From Taeniopygia guttata (Eukaryota; Chordata; Aves; Passeriformes; Estrildidae), in assembly GCF_048771995.1 (NCBI RefSeq), contig NC_133025.1, forward strand, positions 6,076,001 through 6,140,000: a stretch of DNA of 64,000 bases, in the 5' to 3' direction. The notes below the pieces were generated by a model that saw only the letters and a program-made list of their open reading frames with translations, was not told where the DNA came from and ran no database searches. Position 1 is the first letter of the stretch, and every line of letters starts with the position of its first letter. A program made the position numbers and the translations under genes. Positions 62,301 through 64,000 of the stretch are shown here, piece by piece.

Positions 62301-64000
62301 GCACTTACCCAAGGATGAGGGCAAACAAAAACACTCTATTCTTGGCAATTCTAGCTTCCAAAACCCAGTCTGTAATGACACTGCCAGACATGTGGTATAA
62401 GAATTAACTTGCCATGAAATACAGTTGCAGCAATTTAAGGACACTTGATTTGGAGATAAAACTAGGTCTTGGGGGTTTTTTTTGAAGCAATTTGACTTGT
62501 TCCATTGACTGAATAGGCACAGACCAGATTCTTAAAGCCAATCCTTCTTTCAGTGCTTGTCTCTGGTAATTGGACTGGGTATCTATTCTCAGCCATGAGT
62601 AACTGCTTTAGTTTCTAAGTGTGAATAATGTGCTAGGACAATTGTGCTACCTGTGAAAACCATGGCAGAGGTGCTGGTTGTACCTGAAGTGATCTGTGCT
62701 AATTGGAACTGCATTAATAATAAGCTGTGTCAGTGCCTTGGATCTGTTGCTACAACTTCAGTGCTTTACCTTCTGTATCTGAACATGTCTTACTGAATGA
62801 TAGCTTTGAGGGACAGTGAGTTCTTGTTATTCTTGGTGGATCACACTGTGTTATATATTTTATTTTTTTGCCTTTGGATCAGACAGATCCTTGGTTAATG
62901 CCACAGTTCACTACCACTCTTTTTGGGGTAGTGGTGGCCTCTAGAATTTGTTCAAGTGACTATTTCATTTAATCACTAATCAAATGGCTTAAACTGGGAG
63001 AGGCCATGACTCTAAAGAGATTTTGCTTGTTCTGATTGTTATTTCTTCAAACAAGCTTCCTCTCTGGCTCTAACAAGACTTCATGGCCAGTCACTGAAGA
63101 TGGTTTGTCACTCCTGGATCCCTTGTATAGCACAGGTGACATTCTGAATGTTGGTGACGTAGACATGAAGCACAACTATGCTGTGAGTAGTCTGAGCTGG
63201 CTCAGTGTTTTGTTTCACACACTCAGCCATTTAACTCAGGGGTGACATGGTTGTTTTGTAGTTATGGTATCTCTTGCAGCCTAAAAATTCTTTGTTATGA
63301 TCCTTATCCTTTTCTGGATCAGTGCAGGTAATTCAGGTGCAACAGACCTGGCATTCTAAGTGTACCATGTTGGTATTTCTTTACCTCAGCCTCCATGAAG
63401 AGAATCCACTGGGAATCCAGTTTGGACTTTGGGGTTCTGGAAAAGGATAAATCATGTGTCTGTTAGCCCACTGCCACCTTTTTTCCTCACAATTTGAATG
63501 AGTCTTGTGATGCTGAGCTGCACTTCAGGTGCATTCAAGGGAAAGTCCTGAGAAAGACTCCTTTCATAAAAATATGTTTTTCTCCCTTGACACCGATACT
63601 CCACAGGCTTTACTGGATTACAAGACCTTTCACCATGTCCAGGGACTTTGCCAAATAACAATACACAAAAAATGAGAAGAATTTTTGACTGTTTGCTTTG
63701 TATGGATACAGCTGCCTTGGGGCAGGTGGAAGCCATTCCTTAGAGGGTGTGGAGAGAGCTATGCTATGCTTCATAAGCTGATGTTGGTATGACCTGGAAA
63801 CAGTGTGCCTTGGAAAAATAAAAGCCTGACTCCTAACAAGGAATGATCTTGCTGTAAAATGTGTTAGTGAGAATACAGATCCTAAAGGCAGTCTGGGCTC
63901 TGTGCACAAACTGTATCATTGTGCTTTAAAGCAGGATCTGGTAGAGATTATTACAGCAGGTGGGCAAATCTGCTTTTTAAAACATGCTAATAGGCATTAC
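59396..64000 (+). other. Probable second intron of the PROSER2 candidate (to window end)
   Basis: AT-rich sequence without recognisable repeats. The only exon-like block is 63078-63182. No PROSER2-type Ser/Arg-rich exon was recognised before the window ends. Confidence 0.45.
63078..63182 (+). CDS. Candidate coding exon, uncertain
   Basis: The block is 105 bp, bounded by a pyrimidine-rich acceptor (GGCTCTAACAAG) and a strong donor (GCT then GTGAGT). It is open for 35 codons in phase 0, the phase required by the donor at 59395. The translation (DGLSLLDPLYSTGDILNVGD and DMKHNYA) has a plausible composition. I do not recognise it, and it does not resemble what I know of PROSER2, so it may be a lineage-specific exon or chance. 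Confidence 0.25.

Noticed and set aside
1-64000. CRISPR arrays, phage or bacterial mobile systems, tRNA or rRNA genes
   Set aside because: None were seen. The sequence is vertebrate nuclear DNA and the repeats present are LINE, LTR, possible SINE and simple repeats.

Overview
The window looks like nuclear DNA from a bird. It is vertebrate intergenic and intronic sequence with CpG-island promoters, split genes, and many truncated CR1 retroposons ending in the CR1-type octamer tail, plus one short retroviral solo LTR. No microbial operons, CRISPR arrays or RNA genes were found.

Layout. (1) 1-5.6 kb: a CpG island at about 4.8-5.6 kb with a minus-strand first exon and a consensus donor. The sequence to its left is probably that gene's first intron. 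By synteny with other vertebrates (USP6NL - ECHDC3 - PROSER2) this is probably USP6NL, but no USP6NL-specific protein sequence is visible here. (2) 5.6-24.2 kb: intergenic, with small CR1 tails, a decayed coding-like relic near 6.8-7.4 kb and a few short motifs. (3) 24.7-30.3 kb: a complete five-exon ECHDC3 gene on the plus strand, encoding 290 residues. All exon phases agree. A CR1 3' end lies about 100 bp upstream of its start codon. (4) 30.3-49.7 kb: intergenic, with CR1 fragments, traces of ancient MIR-type SINEs, simple repeats and a very regular G-quadruplex motif. It ends in a stack of two CR1 copies, one split by a solo LTR. (5) 49.8-64 kb: a second plus-strand CpG island with a non-coding first exon, a 9.2-kb intron, a first coding exon at 59.18-59.40 kb and intron beyond. 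By position this is probably the 5' end of PROSER2, whose main body would lie past the window.

ECHDC3 is the only gene whose product is secure. It is a mitochondrial crotonase-fold protein. The two positions that hold the catalytic glutamates in classical enoyl-CoA hydratase are Gln and Gly here. The genes share no operon-like logic. The main themes are CpG-island promoters bordered by CR1 or LTR insertions and upstream reading frames in the second gene's leader. I did not find a convincing new biological system. The most checkable novelties are the transposon-promoter junctions, a paired CRE-like repeat, a candidate extra exon at 63.1 kb and the unidentified coding-like relic near 7 kb.
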